Assembly: GCA_029254745.1 (NCBI GenBank)
Contig: JAQWWZ010000044.1
Coordinates: 1 to 62,136, forward strand
Origin: Opitutales bacterium
Lineage (GTDB): Bacteria; Verrucomicrobiota; Verrucomicrobiia; Opitutales; Seribacteraceae
Reading direction: 5' to 3'
DNA length: 62,136 nt
The notes beneath the pieces were generated by a model, which had not been told where the DNA came from, did no database searches, and saw only the letters and a program-made list of their open reading frames with translations. Both the position numbers and the translations under genes were made by a program. Positions 42,016 through 50,961 of the stretch are shown here, in pieces (position 1 is the first letter of the stretch; the number at the start of each line of letters is the position of its first letter).

Positions 42016-45000
42016 GTGAGATACTTTTTATTCCTGTTTCTTTTCCCTACGCTGTTAACTGGATCTCTTCACGCAAACTCAGGTAACCCACCGAATGGAT
42101 ACCATGGTGAAACTTCAAGTTGCAAATCTTGCCACAGCACTTATGCCCTAAATTCTGGTGTCGGAAGCTTAGTAATATCCGGGATGCCAACGGGCTATGT
42201 ACCAGGTCAAACTTATAACCTCTCCCTTACCCTGTCGGATCCCTCCTCTACTGCCTACGGCTTTCAACTTACAGCCAAAGCAAATGCAAGCACAATCGGC
42301 ACATTAACCACTGTATCAAGTGGCATGGGGCTTGAATCTGGTGCCATAGAGCATCGGGGTGCTTCCGCTTCCGGAACCTGGGATTTTCAATGGACAGCAC
42401 CAGTAACGGACGATGGCGATGTTTCATTTTATGCTTCAGGAGTGGCGACCAACGGAAACGGCATGAGAACGGGAGATTATGTTTACACGACCGTACAAAA
42501 CCTTGCCGCCAATTCATTTTCTCACGCCTCAATGGAATGGAATGCAAGCACCAGTGGGGTGGTTTATTCTTCCCCTGCTATTAGTGCGGACGGTAGCGTG
42601 TATGTTGGTTCCAATGATAATAAATTACATGCGTTTAATTCAGATGGGAGCATAAAGTGGACATTCCAGGCTGGCAACTGGGTCGATTCATCACCGGCAA
42701 TCGCTGCGGATGGCACCATCTATGTTGGGTCCTGGGATAATAAGCTTTATGCACTCAACCCCGAAGACGGATCAAAAATATGGGAATATGAAACCAACAG
42801 CTATGTAATCGCAAGCCCAGCCGTTGGGGCAGATGGAAAAATTTATGTGGGTTCAAAAGACTCAATTTTCTACGCCCTAGAAAGTAATGGTTCTGTTGCA
42901 TGGGAATATTTTGCGGGGCAACCAATTTCATCCTCTGCAGCCCTTGGCCAGGATGGAACCATTTATTTTGGGGATGACAATGGAACCCTTCATGCAGTTG
43001 CACCAGATGGTTCAAGTAAGTGGGTTTACCAGGTCGATAGCGTTACTGATTCAAACAGCTCGATTCTCTCTTCTCCTGCTATTGATTTGTCAGGTAATAT
43101 TTATTTTGGCTCTGGAAATGGATATTGCTACTCGATTGCCGACCAAGAATCCAATGCTTCCTTAAATTGGAGCTATCTCACTGGTGATCGGGTTGATGCC
43201 TCTCCTGTGCTGGGTATGAATGATGAAATATTTTTTGCCTCCAGGGATGGCTATTTTCGCTCTTTATCTACAATTTCCGGGATTCTTAACTGGGAGGAAT
43301 TTGTGGGAGATGTTTTTTACAGCAGCCCAGTTGTCGATCTCAATGGCAGAGTTTATACCATTGGATACACAGGTGGAGGCGAAAATCATTTATTCGTATT
43401 TGAAGCCAACGGCACAAAAGCGTGGGATACAAATGCCACCGACAGCCCATTTGGAATTAACGGTATTGTGGATTCCTCCCTCGTTCTTAGCGATACGGGA
43501 AAGTTATACTATGGATGCTATGATGGGAATCTTTATTGCTTGGATGTAGGAGTTGGACCCGCGACATCTGACTGGCCAATGTTTCAAAGAAATGAACGAA
43601 GGGACGGAGCTTGGCCAAGTCATACCCTAGAAATTCTGGTATCGGCAGCGGAAGGTGAAGTATCGGGAGCAGGTATCTACAACCCAGGTTCCTCGATTAC
43701 AATATCCGCCACTCCACAAGCCGGATATTCCTTTGCCTATTGGACTGGCAGCGGTCCGACCGACCCAAACGCATCAACCACGACCATTTCCATGACCGAA
43801 GACCGAAATCTAACCGCAGTTTTCCAGCAAAACTCTTACCAGCTCTCAGCGTCCATAGTGCCAGCAAACTCTGCAGAGATCACTGGTACAGGAGCCTACA
43901 CTTATGGAGAATTGGCCACCCTTTCTTTTTCATCTATTACCTCAGGATATGCGTTTGAGTCTTGGGCTGGAGATGCAACAGGAAGTGATACCCCGCTTTC
44001 CCTCATAGTTACAGAAAGCACAACGGTAACGGCAAACTTCGGTTTAATTGACCTTGAGCTTAATGTAACTGCTGATCCCGGTGGCTCGGTTACCGGAGGA
44101 GGGCTAATTCAATACGGCACGACTTCTCCAATTTCGGCGACTCCAGAGGAAGGCTATAGTTTTATGGGATGGTCAGGCGCAGGCATTAACGATTCCATCT
44201 CTGCATCGACAACAGTCGACATGACAGAAGCAAGAGAAGTACATGCCAATTTCTCCTTAAATTCTTACACCTTGTCAGTTTCTACAATAGGCGAAGGAAC
44301 CGCGACTGGCACCGGTACATATAGTCATGGGGATCTGGTAGATATTACTGCATCTCCTGCGACTGAATATTCATTTGGTGGATGGGATGGAAATGGAGTA
44401 ACAGATGCAAATGCACTGTCAACTTCGGTACGCATGACAGCGAACACATCGGTGTCGGCTTTATTTGAACTGAATGCCTATAACCTTTCGCTTTCAGCTG
44501 GTACCGGTGGAACGGTTAGCGAATCGGGAACTCATCCTTTTGGCAGCATTGTGGCGATTGAGGCGGCTCCCAACCAAGGCTATTCTTTCGACTCATGGTT
44601 TGGTGGAACGGTGGAAAATGAAAACTCGCCCCAAACAAATGTAACGATCAACCAAAATATTGAGCTGAGTGCTCTTTTTGAGATCAATGAATACACACTC
44701 TCTGCAAGTACACCAACCGGGGGAATCATATCTGGCACAGGCCAATACTCATATGGGAAGACTGTAACCGTAAATGCAATACCCCAAAGCAATTATATTT
44801 TCTCTCATTGGATCGGTGAAAACTTGGAAGATATCAATGCCTCATCGACCAAGATCGTCGTGGATCAAAATTATGAAATTGCTGCAATCTTCGAAGAAAA
44901 ACCTCCTGAGCAAAAGTCACTGATTGTTCTTTCCAGTCCAAGTAATGCGGGCACGACAACCGGTTCAGGTGCCTTCATTGTTGGTGCTCTTGCTGCCATA

Positions 45001-45912
45001 ACCGCTACCCCTTTGGAAGGCTATCAATTTTCTTACTGGGAAGGTCAAAGTATTTCGGACTCAAATGCATCAACTACTTCAGTTCTTTTAGAAAGTGACC
45101 AAAATATTACTGCCCACTTCAGTGCCCTTTCCTACACAATAGGCATTGCCTCTAATCTAGGAGGAGCGGTAACAGGAGAAGGCCTTTACAGTCATGGAGC
45201 CACAGTTTCCATCTCTGCTTTGGCAGAAGATGGGTATCAGTTTAGCCAATGGGTTGGATCTGATATCCCCAACCCACTCATTGCCTCCTTTTCTATAGAA
45301 GCCACCCAAGACTTAAACCTGACCGCAACCTTCTCCCTTACTGAATTTACCGTTGTGCTCACACAGAATATTGAGGGAGGGCAAGTCCAGGGAGGAGGAA
45401 CCTTTACCCATGGATCCACGGCTGTACTGGAAGCAACTCCCTCAAATGGCTACCAGTTCTTGAACTGGTCAAAAGACGGCAGTATTTTAGGCACAGATAA
45501 AGCCTTGGATGTGCTTATATTTGCGGACTCTAATATAACTGCAAATTTTGAGCAGCTTGTGGCTACAAAAATAGAAGGCGTAAATTCTTTGGGTGATGAG
45601 TGGTATGGGGCAGATTGGCTTGGATTTTTTTACTCCACAGGCACAGACTGGTCCTATCACCTAGATCTTGGTTGGCTCTATATGGTCCCTAACGAGGACG
45701 GAAGTATGTGGGCATGGTCCCCACAACTAGACTGGTTGTGGTTATCACCCACGATATTCCCCCAAAGCTTGGCTTGGTCTAGAGATGAGTCAGACTGGCT
45801 TTTCTTTTCTTTCCAAAGCGCAGGTGGTGCACAAATTTACCATTATAAGAATGAAAGTTGGAGTTCTTTTGATCCGAATGCTCAAGTGAGCTTGGAGGAT
45901 TCTATTTTTTAA
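42016..45912 (+). CDS. 1298-aa exported protein: CxxCH domain, PQQ-like propeller, nine InlB-like repeats
   Basis: A signal peptide (MRYFLFLFLFPTLLTG, to about residue 20) precedes a domain with C36-K-S-C39-H40, the c-type heme signature, in a region resembling the choice-of-anchor V domain (GYHGETSSCKSCHS). Residues about 175-525 are PQQ-like propeller blades (for example SSPAISADGSVYVGS, SSPAIAADGTIYVGS). Residues 538-1178 are nine copies of a roughly 70-aa divergent InlB B-repeat. The last 110 residues are Trp- and Tyr-rich (WYGADWLGFFY, DLGWLYMVP, LDWLWLSP), a terminus I associate with Verrucomicrobia surface proteins. Start GTG, 35 bases after the kinase gene. It is probably a surface adhesin or binding protein. 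Confidence 0.85.
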   Translation: MRYFLFLFLFPTLLTGSLHANSGNPPNGYHGETSSCKSCHSTYALNSGVGSLVISGMPTGYVPGQTYNLSLTLSDPSSTAYGFQLTAKANASTIGTLTTVSSGMGLESGAIEHRGASASGTWDFQWTAPVTDDGDVSFYASGVATNGNGMRTGDYVYTTVQNLAANSFSHASMEWNASTSGVVYSSPAISADGSVYVGSNDNKLHAFNSDGSIKWTFQAGNWVDSSPAIAADGTIYVGSWDNKLYALNPEDGSKIWEYETNSYVIASPAVGADGKIYVGSKDSIFYALESNGSVAWEYFAGQPISSSAALGQDGTIYFGDDNGTLHAVAPDGSSKWVYQVDSVTDSNSSILSSPAIDLSGNIYFGSGNGYCYSIADQESNASLNWSYLTGDRVDASPVLGMNDEIFFASRDGYFRSLSTISGILNWEEFVGDVFYSSPVVDLNGRVYTIGYTGGGENHLFVFEANGTKAWDTNATDSPFGINGIVDSSLVLSDTGKLYYGCYDGNLYCLDVGVGPATSDWPMFQRNERRDGAWPSHTLEILVSAAEGEVSGAGIYNPGSSITISATPQAGYSFAYWTGSGPTDPNASTTTISMTEDRNLTAVFQQNSYQLSASIVPANSAEITGTGAYTYGELATLSFSSITSGYAFESWAGDATGSDTPLSLIVTESTTVTANFGLIDLELNVTADPGGSVTGGGLIQYGTTSPISATPEEGYSFMGWSGAGINDSISASTTVDMTEAREVHANFSLNSYTLSVSTIGEGTATGTGTYSHGDLVDITASPATEYSFGGWDGNGVTDANALSTSVRMTANTSVSALFELNAYNLSLSAGTGGTVSESGTHPFGSIVAIEAAPNQGYSFDSWFGGTVENENSPQTNVTINQNIELSALFEINEYTLSASTPTGGIISGTGQYSYGKTVTVNAIPQSNYIFSHWIGENLEDINASSTKIVVDQNYEIAAIFEEKPPEQKSLIVLSSPSNAGTTTGSGAFIVGALAAITATPLEGYQFSYWEGQSISDSNASTTSVLLESDQNITAHFSALSYTIGIASNLGGAVTGEGLYSHGATVSISALAEDGYQFSQWVGSDIPNPLIASFSIEATQDLNLTATFSLTEFTVVLTQNIEGGQVQGGGTFTHGSTAVLEATPSNGYQFLNWSKDGSILGTDKALDVLIFADSNITANFEQLVATKIEGVNSLGDEWYGADWLGFFYSTGTDWSYHLDLGWLYMVPNEDGSMWAWSPQLDWLWLSPTIFPQSLAWSRDESDWLFFSFQSAGGAQIYHYKNESWSSFDPNAQVSLEDSIF
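43627..45552 (+). repeat. nine InlB-like repeats within the 1298-aa gene
   Basis: Each unit follows the pattern L-x-x-G-G-x-V-x-G-x-G-x-Y-x-x-G-x-x-x-x-I-x-A-x-P, then Y-x-F-x-x-W-x-G, N-A-S-T-T and a closing V-x-A-x-F. The nine copies are diverged at the DNA level, so this is an old protein repeat and not a recent tandem array. Limits are approximate. Confidence 0.85.
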
Positions 45913-46514
45913 TGACCGAGAGAAACTGGCTTTCGGCCTTCCAACGCATTTTTAAGTGTAGTCTCGTCAGCATAGGTTACCCCAGCTCCACTGGGTAAGC
46001 CAAAACCAATGCGACTAACCTCGATATTCTGATCTCCGATTATTTCCTCTTTCAAGTAATGACAGGTTGCCTCGCCTTCCATATCGTTCCCTAAAGCCAG
46101 GATCACTTCCCTCACCTCTTCCCCTTCAAAGCGCTCGGCTAAAGAAAAAAGGTTTAATTGCTCCGGTCCAATCCCCCGAATAGGCGAAAGTTTACCCTGT
46201 AAAACATGATACTTCCCCCGGAAGACACCTGATCTTTCCATAGCATACAAATCGGTTACAGATTCTACGATACAGATTGTGGCTGTCTCTCTTTCTTCAG
46301 ACAAGCAAATGGAACATTCTTTAGCTTCGGTTAAATTCCCACAAATTTTGCAGGGGCCTAGCTTATCCGAAGCATTTTGAATGGCCTTTATTAAAGATGT
46401 GGCTCTCTCCGGCTTTTCGACCAACAAATGCAGGGCAATTTTCTCAGCCGAACGAAAGCCTAAGCCAGGCAAGGACTTCAGCCCTTGAACAAGGTCATCA
46501 TAAGAAGATATCAA
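45909..46514 (-). CDS. recR: recombination protein RecR
   Basis: RecR works with RecF and RecO to load RecA at gaps. The 201-aa protein has the helix-hairpin-helix LKSLPGLGFRSAEKIALHLL, a four-Cys zinc finger (CKICGNLTEAKECSIC), and a Toprim domain with ICIVESVTDLYAMERSG and ILALGNDMEGEATCHYL. The start is a TTG at 46514; no ATG gives the complete N-terminus. It follows ybaB by 11 bases, the conserved bacterial pairing. Its stop overlaps the convergent 1298-aa gene by 4 bases. Confidence 0.95.
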   Translation of the reverse strand: MISSYDDLVQGLKSLPGLGFRSAEKIALHLLVEKPERATSLIKAIQNASDKLGPCKICGNLTEAKECSICLSEERETATICIVESVTDLYAMERSGVFRGKYHVLQGKLSPIRGIGPEQLNLFSLAERFEGEEVREVILALGNDMEGEATCHYLKEEIIGDQNIEVSRIGFGLPSGAGVTYADETTLKNALEGRKPVSLGH

Positions 46515-46525
46515 TTCTCAGGGAA

Positions 46526-46834
46526 TTAGAATAAGCCGGGCATTTGCATACCACCTGTTAATCCGCTCATCGCCTCATCGTTCTTTTTCTTAGCCTGCGC
46601 AGAAGCATCGACAATCGCTTGCAAGATTGCTTCCGATACAAACTCCGCATCCTCTTTCAGAAATTCTGGGTCCAGTTGAAGGTCTTTAAACTCTCCTTGC
46701 CCTGAAACCTTTACGGTAACGGCACCACCGCCCCCACTGACTTCAATTATTTCATCCGATAGAAGAGCTTGGGCTTCCTCCATCTTTTGTTGCATTTTCT
46801 GAGCTTGTTTAAGTAATTTTCCTACACCTACCAT
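46526..46834 (-). CDS. ybaB: YbaB/EbfC nucleoid-associated protein
   Basis: The 102-aa protein matches YbaB/EbfC, a small dimeric DNA-binding protein. It has the helical start GVGKLLKQAQKMQQKMEEAQ, a beta region ending GAVTVKVSGQGEFKDLQLDPE and a C-terminal helix ASAQAKKKNDEAMSGLTGG. It precedes recR, as in most bacteria; the usual upstream dnaX is missing and an epimerase gene is there instead. Confidence 0.96.
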   Translation of the reverse strand: MVGVGKLLKQAQKMQQKMEEAQALLSDEIIEVSGGGGAVTVKVSGQGEFKDLQLDPEFLKEDAEFVSEAILQAIVDASAQAKKKNDEAMSGLTGGMQMPGLF

Positions 46835-46858
46835 GACTATATTGAATGAGTTGTACGC

Positions 46859-47725
46859 TTAGCTTGCAAGCATTTCTTGGTACGCTACCTTAAACGAGCT
46901 GTAAAATGGAGCCCACCCAATCTCTTGCCTGATCAATTGACTCGAAACCTTTCGATTCGGAGTCCCGTTGCGCTCAAGGTTGTCGAACGCGGGAATCTCC
47001 AAAGAAAGTTGCCCAGCAATCCATTCCACAATCTCTCTTCTCTTCGCCCATTCATTATCCGAAACATTGTAAATATTCCCTTGAGGCAAACGGTGCCCAT
47101 TTCTTAGCACTTCAAGAATTGCATTAACTGCATCATCTCGATGAGTAAGGTTTAAAATGCGATCCCCCCTCCCCTTTAAAGATTCTCCATTCTTGACTTT
47201 ATCAATCAAGAGATGCCTCCCGGGCCCATACAATCCGGCCAGTCTCAAAACAAAGCATTTTCGATTTTCATTGTTTTGGCTCATACAGACTTTTTCCGCC
47301 TCTAGCAAAACCTGACCTCGTTCAGATACGCTTTCATGACTTGATGCTTCATCAACGACTTCACCCTGACTTTGCGGATAGACAGATGTACTGCTAGTAA
47401 AAACAAAGGTGAAATCACGCTGCAGGCTAAGCCAATCCCGGATCGACTCCATTCCCTGCAAATAAGACTGCTTGTAACCCTCTAAAGACGGAGCAGATGC
47501 GCCAACGCAATTGACGATATAGTCTTGCTCACGGTCCATTTTTTCATGCCACCCGCTCTCTTCTAATTTCCCAGTGACCACATGCTGAACACCCAGTTGA
47601 GACAGTCCGGAAGCTGTATCCTCATTTCGAGTAAAAGCGGATACCTCCCATCCCAGAGACAGGCATGAAGATGCAAGTTTTTTTCCAAGGTATCCACAAC
47701 CCAGAATAGTTATTTTTTTACTCAT
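46859..47725 (-). CDS. NAD(P)-dependent epimerase/dehydratase family protein (YeeZ-like)
   Basis: The 288-aa protein has the dinucleotide loop ILGCGYLGKKLA at its N-terminus and SSTSVYPQSQGEVVDE, where family members carry the active Ser/Thr-Tyr, and LRLAGLYGPGRH. This matches the atypical short SDRs related to E. coli YeeZ. The usual Y-x-x-x-K is not clear here, so catalysis is doubtful. It lies 24 bases upstream of ybaB and may share its transcript. Substrate unknown. Confidence 0.75.
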   Translation of the reverse strand: MSKKITILGCGYLGKKLASSCLSLGWEVSAFTRNEDTASGLSQLGVQHVVTGKLEESGWHEKMDREQDYIVNCVGASAPSLEGYKQSYLQGMESIRDWLSLQRDFTFVFTSSTSVYPQSQGEVVDEASSHESVSERGQVLLEAEKVCMSQNNENRKCFVLRLAGLYGPGRHLLIDKVKNGESLKGRGDRILNLTHRDDAVNAILEVLRNGHRLPQGNIYNVSDNEWAKRREIVEWIAGQLSLEIPAFDNLERNGTPNRKVSSQLIRQEIGWAPFYSSFKVAYQEMLAS

Positions 47726-47813
47726 AAATTACTTATATTAATTCCACAACCTGTGAATTTTTCTTTTTACTCCTTGAATACATCGTCATTACTTGGCATG
47801 GGTTGCAGGTATT

Positions 47814-48278
47814 ATGCATATCGTTTTCGTTTGTTGGGGCAACATTTGTCGATCCCCTGCCGCTGAGGCAACCTTTAAGAAATTAGTCAAGGATCGTAAC
47901 CTGCAGGATGCAATAACCTGTGATTCTGCCGGCACCATCTCGCAACACCAAGGTAACCCTCCTGATGCCAGAATGCAGCGTGCCGCGAGGAATAGAGATA
48001 TACAAACGGGTGGAACCGCTCGCATGGTGTCCAGCGAAGATTTCACTTCGGCTGACATGCTTATCACCATGGACAATTTTAATTTCTCTGAACTTTCTCA
48101 ATTGGCACCCAGCCTCCAAGCGAAAGAAAAAATCAAACCATTTTGTGATTTTGTATCCACTGCAGACACCGAAGTACCAGACCCTTATTATGGTGGAGCC
48201 CAGGGATTTGAAAAAGTGCTCGACCTCCTGGAAGATGGCTGCGCCCACCTTCTTGATGACATTGAAAATAAACGCTAA
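47814..48278 (+). CDS. low-molecular-weight phosphatase, probable ribulosamine-5-phosphate phosphatase
   Basis: The 154-aa protein is of the LMW protein-tyrosine phosphatase family. The P-loop C-x5-R-S is in VFVCWGNICRSP and the general acid is in VPDPYYGG. In many bacteria such a gene sits next to a fructosamine-kinase homologue and its product removes phosphate from ribulosamine or erythrulosamine 5-phosphates in proteins; the same arrangement occurs here with a 15-base gap. That function is therefore more likely than tyrosine-protein signalling, but is inferred. I chose the ATG at 47814 (MHIVFVCWGN); the frame is open to 47793. Confidence 0.87.
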   Translation: MHIVFVCWGNICRSPAAEATFKKLVKDRNLQDAITCDSAGTISQHQGNPPDARMQRAARNRDIQTGGTARMVSSEDFTSADMLITMDNFNFSELSQLAPSLQAKEKIKPFCDFVSTADTEVPDPYYGGAQGFEKVLDLLEDGCAHLLDDIENKR

Positions 48279-48293
48279 GAAATCCTTCGGACA

Positions 48294-49181
48294 TTGAGCC
48301 TAAGCCACAAGTACACCAGTATTGCGGAAGCAATTTCGAAAAAAACTCATGCATCATTTACTCCTTACAAGCAGTACCCACTAAGCGGAGGCTGTATCAA
48401 CCATAGTTCCCGTTTACAATCCTCAGATGGCCGCATTTATTTTGTAAAAGAGAACAACCCAAATTTTCTCCCCTTTTTTGAAGCAGAAGCTCAAGCCTTA
48501 GATGAAATAAAAAGCACCCAAACCATTCGGGTGCCAGAAGTCATCACCTTTGGCCTTACTTCCAGTGCGTCATTTCTTGTTCTTGAATTTATGGAAGAAG
48601 CAAGCTCTACTCCGGCTAGCTCTGCTCAGCTTGGCAAAAGCCTTGCCCAACTCCATATAGTCAGCCAACCTTTCTTTGGGTGGGAAATAAATAACTCCAT
48701 CGGTGCAACCCCTCAACCCAACCCGAGGACTGAAAATTGGGTCGATTTTTACCGATCTCACCGCCTGTCTCACCAGTTTTCCTTGGCTAAAGAGAAAAAC
48801 AAAAGATTTGAAAAGGTGGAGGAACTCTTGGATGGCATGCCTTTTTTCTTCCAGAATTACTCCCCACATCCATCTCTTTTGCACGGGGATCTTTGGGGAG
48901 GAAATGCATCCGTTAACTCTGATGGAACTCCCTTTATATTTGACCCAGCCAGTTATTACGGTGACCGCGAGGCTGATATTGCCTTTACCTACATGTTCGG
49001 TGGCTTTCCTCCATCCTTTTACCAAGGGTATAATGAAGTATATCCTCTCGACCAGGGATTTAGGATGCGCAAATCCTTGTACAATTTGTACCACGAGCTT
49101 AATCATTTTAATTTATTCGGGGGTGGTTATGCGGCATCAGCACAATCCAGTATCTTCGAGCTTGTATCCCATTTTTCTTGA
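48294..49181 (+). CDS. fructosamine/ribulosamine kinase family protein
   Basis: The 295-aa protein has the choline-kinase-like fold of the FN3K family. The catalytic loop is LLHGDLWGGN and the metal-binding block FDPASYYGDREADIAFT; NHSSRLQSSDGRIYFVKEN holds the ATP-binding Lys and FLVLEFMEE the hinge. Bacterial members phosphorylate ribulosamines or erythrulosamines on glycated proteins, which destabilises the adduct and repairs the protein. Start is a TTG at 48294, with no alternative ATG that keeps the N-lobe. Its stop overlaps the TTG of hpt as TTGA. Confidence 0.88.
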   Translation: MSLSHKYTSIAEAISKKTHASFTPYKQYPLSGGCINHSSRLQSSDGRIYFVKENNPNFLPFFEAEAQALDEIKSTQTIRVPEVITFGLTSSASFLVLEFMEEASSTPASSAQLGKSLAQLHIVSQPFFGWEINNSIGATPQPNPRTENWVDFYRSHRLSHQFSLAKEKNKRFEKVEELLDGMPFFFQNYSPHPSLLHGDLWGGNASVNSDGTPFIFDPASYYGDREADIAFTYMFGGFPPSFYQGYNEVYPLDQGFRMRKSLYNLYHELNHFNLFGGGYAASAQSSIFELVSHFS

Positions 49182-49717
49182 AAAACGATCTCCAAAAAAT
49201 CCTTCTTTCAGAACTCGAAATCCATCAACGAGTATCCATGCTCGGTGCCGAAATTGACTCCTTTTATGAAGGCAAAGAAATCCTGCTTGTCACCCTATTG
49301 GATGGAGCGATTGTCTTTACCGCAGACCTTATCCGGAACCTCTCCATCCGTCTGAGGTTGGACTGCATACGAGTTTCCAGCTATGGCAATTCGATGGACC
49401 CTGAAACTGCACCTCGCATCCTGAGCTCACTCAAATCAGAAGTGCAGGGTAAACATGTATTATTGGTCGATGATATTCTCGACACCGGAAACACCATGGA
49501 ACGGGTAAGTCAGGAAGTTTTCTCGCAAAGCCCAGCATCGGTTCACACCTGTGTTTTCTTGGATAAACCCGATCGGAGGCAAAATAATTTCCGTGCTGAT
49601 TGGTTTGGTTTCGCCATCCCCGATGAATTTGTTGTAGGTTATGGGTTGGATTATGCAGGCCAGTACCGACACCTGCCCTATATTGCTACTTTAAAACCAT
49701 CAGTTTACCGACAGTAA
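49178..49717 (+). CDS. hpt: hypoxanthine phosphoribosyltransferase
   Basis: HPRT salvages hypoxanthine (and guanine) with PRPP. The 179-aa protein has the PRPP loop VLLVDDILDTGNTM, the early LVTLLDGAIVFTADLIR and the purine-binding PDEFVVGYGLDYAGQYRHLPYI. Start is a TTG in a TTGA overlap with the preceding kinase gene; the first ATG (49238) would cut off the N-terminal helix. The DNA shows consecutive TTG starts in this operon. Confidence 0.94.
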   Translation: MKNDLQKILLSELEIHQRVSMLGAEIDSFYEGKEILLVTLLDGAIVFTADLIRNLSIRLRLDCIRVSSYGNSMDPETAPRILSSLKSEVQGKHVLLVDDILDTGNTMERVSQEVFSQSPASVHTCVFLDKPDRRQNNFRADWFGFAIPDEFVVGYGLDYAGQYRHLPYIATLKPSVYRQ

Positions 49718-49730
49718 ACGACTGCCTACT

Positions 49731-50348
49731 ATGGACAAAACTACAAAAAATCCTCTCCGCAAGATTTATTACTGGACTCTATCACTTGCTGAAAGAAAAT
49801 CAGCAACTGGTTGGCTGGCTGGTATATCTTTTGCAGAAGCAAGCTTCTTCCCCATCCCTCCGGATGTATTACTTATTCCATTATGCCTTGGAGCACTCAA
49901 AAAAGCACTTCGGTTTGCTCTTATTTGCTCTATTGCATCGGTCTTGGGTGGTGTGGTTGGGTACGGGATCGGAGCCGTTGGTTGGGAAAGTTTGCAGATC
50001 TACTTTTATCAGTATGTCCCAGGCTTTACCGAAGCAAAGTTTGAACGAATCACCGAGTGGTACGCGGAATGGGGTTGGCCCCTTGTTTTCCTCGCTGGGT
50101 TCTCTCCGATCCCATATAAAGTATTCACCATTGCCAGTGGCGTATTAAACATGAGTTTATTACCTTTTCTTTTAGCTTCGGCCGTGAGCCGTTCGGCCCG
50201 ATTCTTTTTGGTGGCAATCCTCATTGCCAAGTTCGGTGAGCCGATGAAGGAAAAGATCGACAAGCACTTCAACCTTTTGGCTTTGGTCTTCGCCATTCTT
50301 TTGATTGGAGGGTTCGCTCTCTTGAAAAGCCTGACCAATCACGGTTAA
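49731..50348 (+). CDS. DedA/YqaA-type membrane protein
   Basis: The 205-aa integral membrane protein has about five hydrophobic stretches. FAEASFFPIPPDVLLIPLCLG and FLAGFSPIPYKVFTIASG are the two re-entrant-like halves with the F/P-I-P motif of the SNARE-associated/VTT family; the second half has SRSARFFLVAILIAKFG. YqaA members are short DedA relatives; the family includes lipid scramblases and carriers. It lies 13 bases after hpt, so it belongs to the same transcript. Confidence 0.83.
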   Translation: MDKTTKNPLRKIYYWTLSLAERKSATGWLAGISFAEASFFPIPPDVLLIPLCLGALKKALRFALICSIASVLGGVVGYGIGAVGWESLQIYFYQYVPGFTEAKFERITEWYAEWGWPLVFLAGFSPIPYKVFTIASGVLNMSLLPFLLASAVSRSARFFLVAILIAKFGEPMKEKIDKHFNLLALVFAILLIGGFALLKSLTNHG

Positions 50349-50961
50349 AAAGCCTGGCTCACAGCTCTTATTCCCGAAAGAAACACTCCCACTGTAAAGT
50401 GAGGGGGCTGGCTCATATCCTCCGGCTTCAATTTACTCCCCTGCTCTCTTCACACAGCAAATGAGGATGAATCCGCACCTACATCGTCTCGCTTTTCCCA
50501 CAATGACAAATTGCACTGTCTCCTAAATTTCATCAGGTGAATGCATCCACAGAAAGCCCCAGGTGGAAATCGGCTTTTTTTAGTCAGAAACCGAGCACGC
50601 CCCCCCTTTTTCACGACTTTTATAAAGTTGTAGCACTTGAACCAATCTAAAAACTGACCTTCATTAACTGAGACAAAAATTCGTTTTATTGCCTTTAAAT
50701 TGATCTTTTACATTAGGTAGCAAAACACTCCCTGTAGAAGAGTCTCAGCATCCTAATCGATCCCTGTGCTTGACCGGATTACGCCCTATCCATGACCATG
50801 ATCCAAGTAAAAGGTAAGCACTGAAGTATTCATCCCAATCTTACCGTAATTATGATGAGCTTAGGGCTGGGCCATCAACATCTCTGCGTTGATTAAAGAA
50901 TAATGAAAGTTACAATTACGCCATTCTTTGAACGGAGCTATTTTTTCAGCTCCTACTAATA
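50349..50961. other. 613-base intergenic region with one weak terminator
   Basis: No coding frame looks real. A small T-tailed hairpin occurs at 50553-50581. Near 50934-50953, GGAGCT and AGCTCC flank ATTTTTTC, an inverted repeat after the end of the ABC-F gene but without a T-run on that strand. CTGGCTCA occurs twice around 50356 and 50411. A small RNA is possible and not shown. Confidence 0.4.
50553..50581 (+). terminator. weak terminator-like hairpin
   Basis: AAAGCC and GGCTTT form a 6-bp stem with a 13-nt loop followed by four more T bases. It is about 200 bases after the YqaA-type gene and could end that transcript or an unseen small RNA. Confidence 0.4.

Noticed and set aside
43627-45552. 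CRISPR or recent tandem DNA repeat
   Set aside because: The repeats are coding, about 210 bp long and diverged in DNA; no repeat-spacer pattern exists here or elsewhere in the window.
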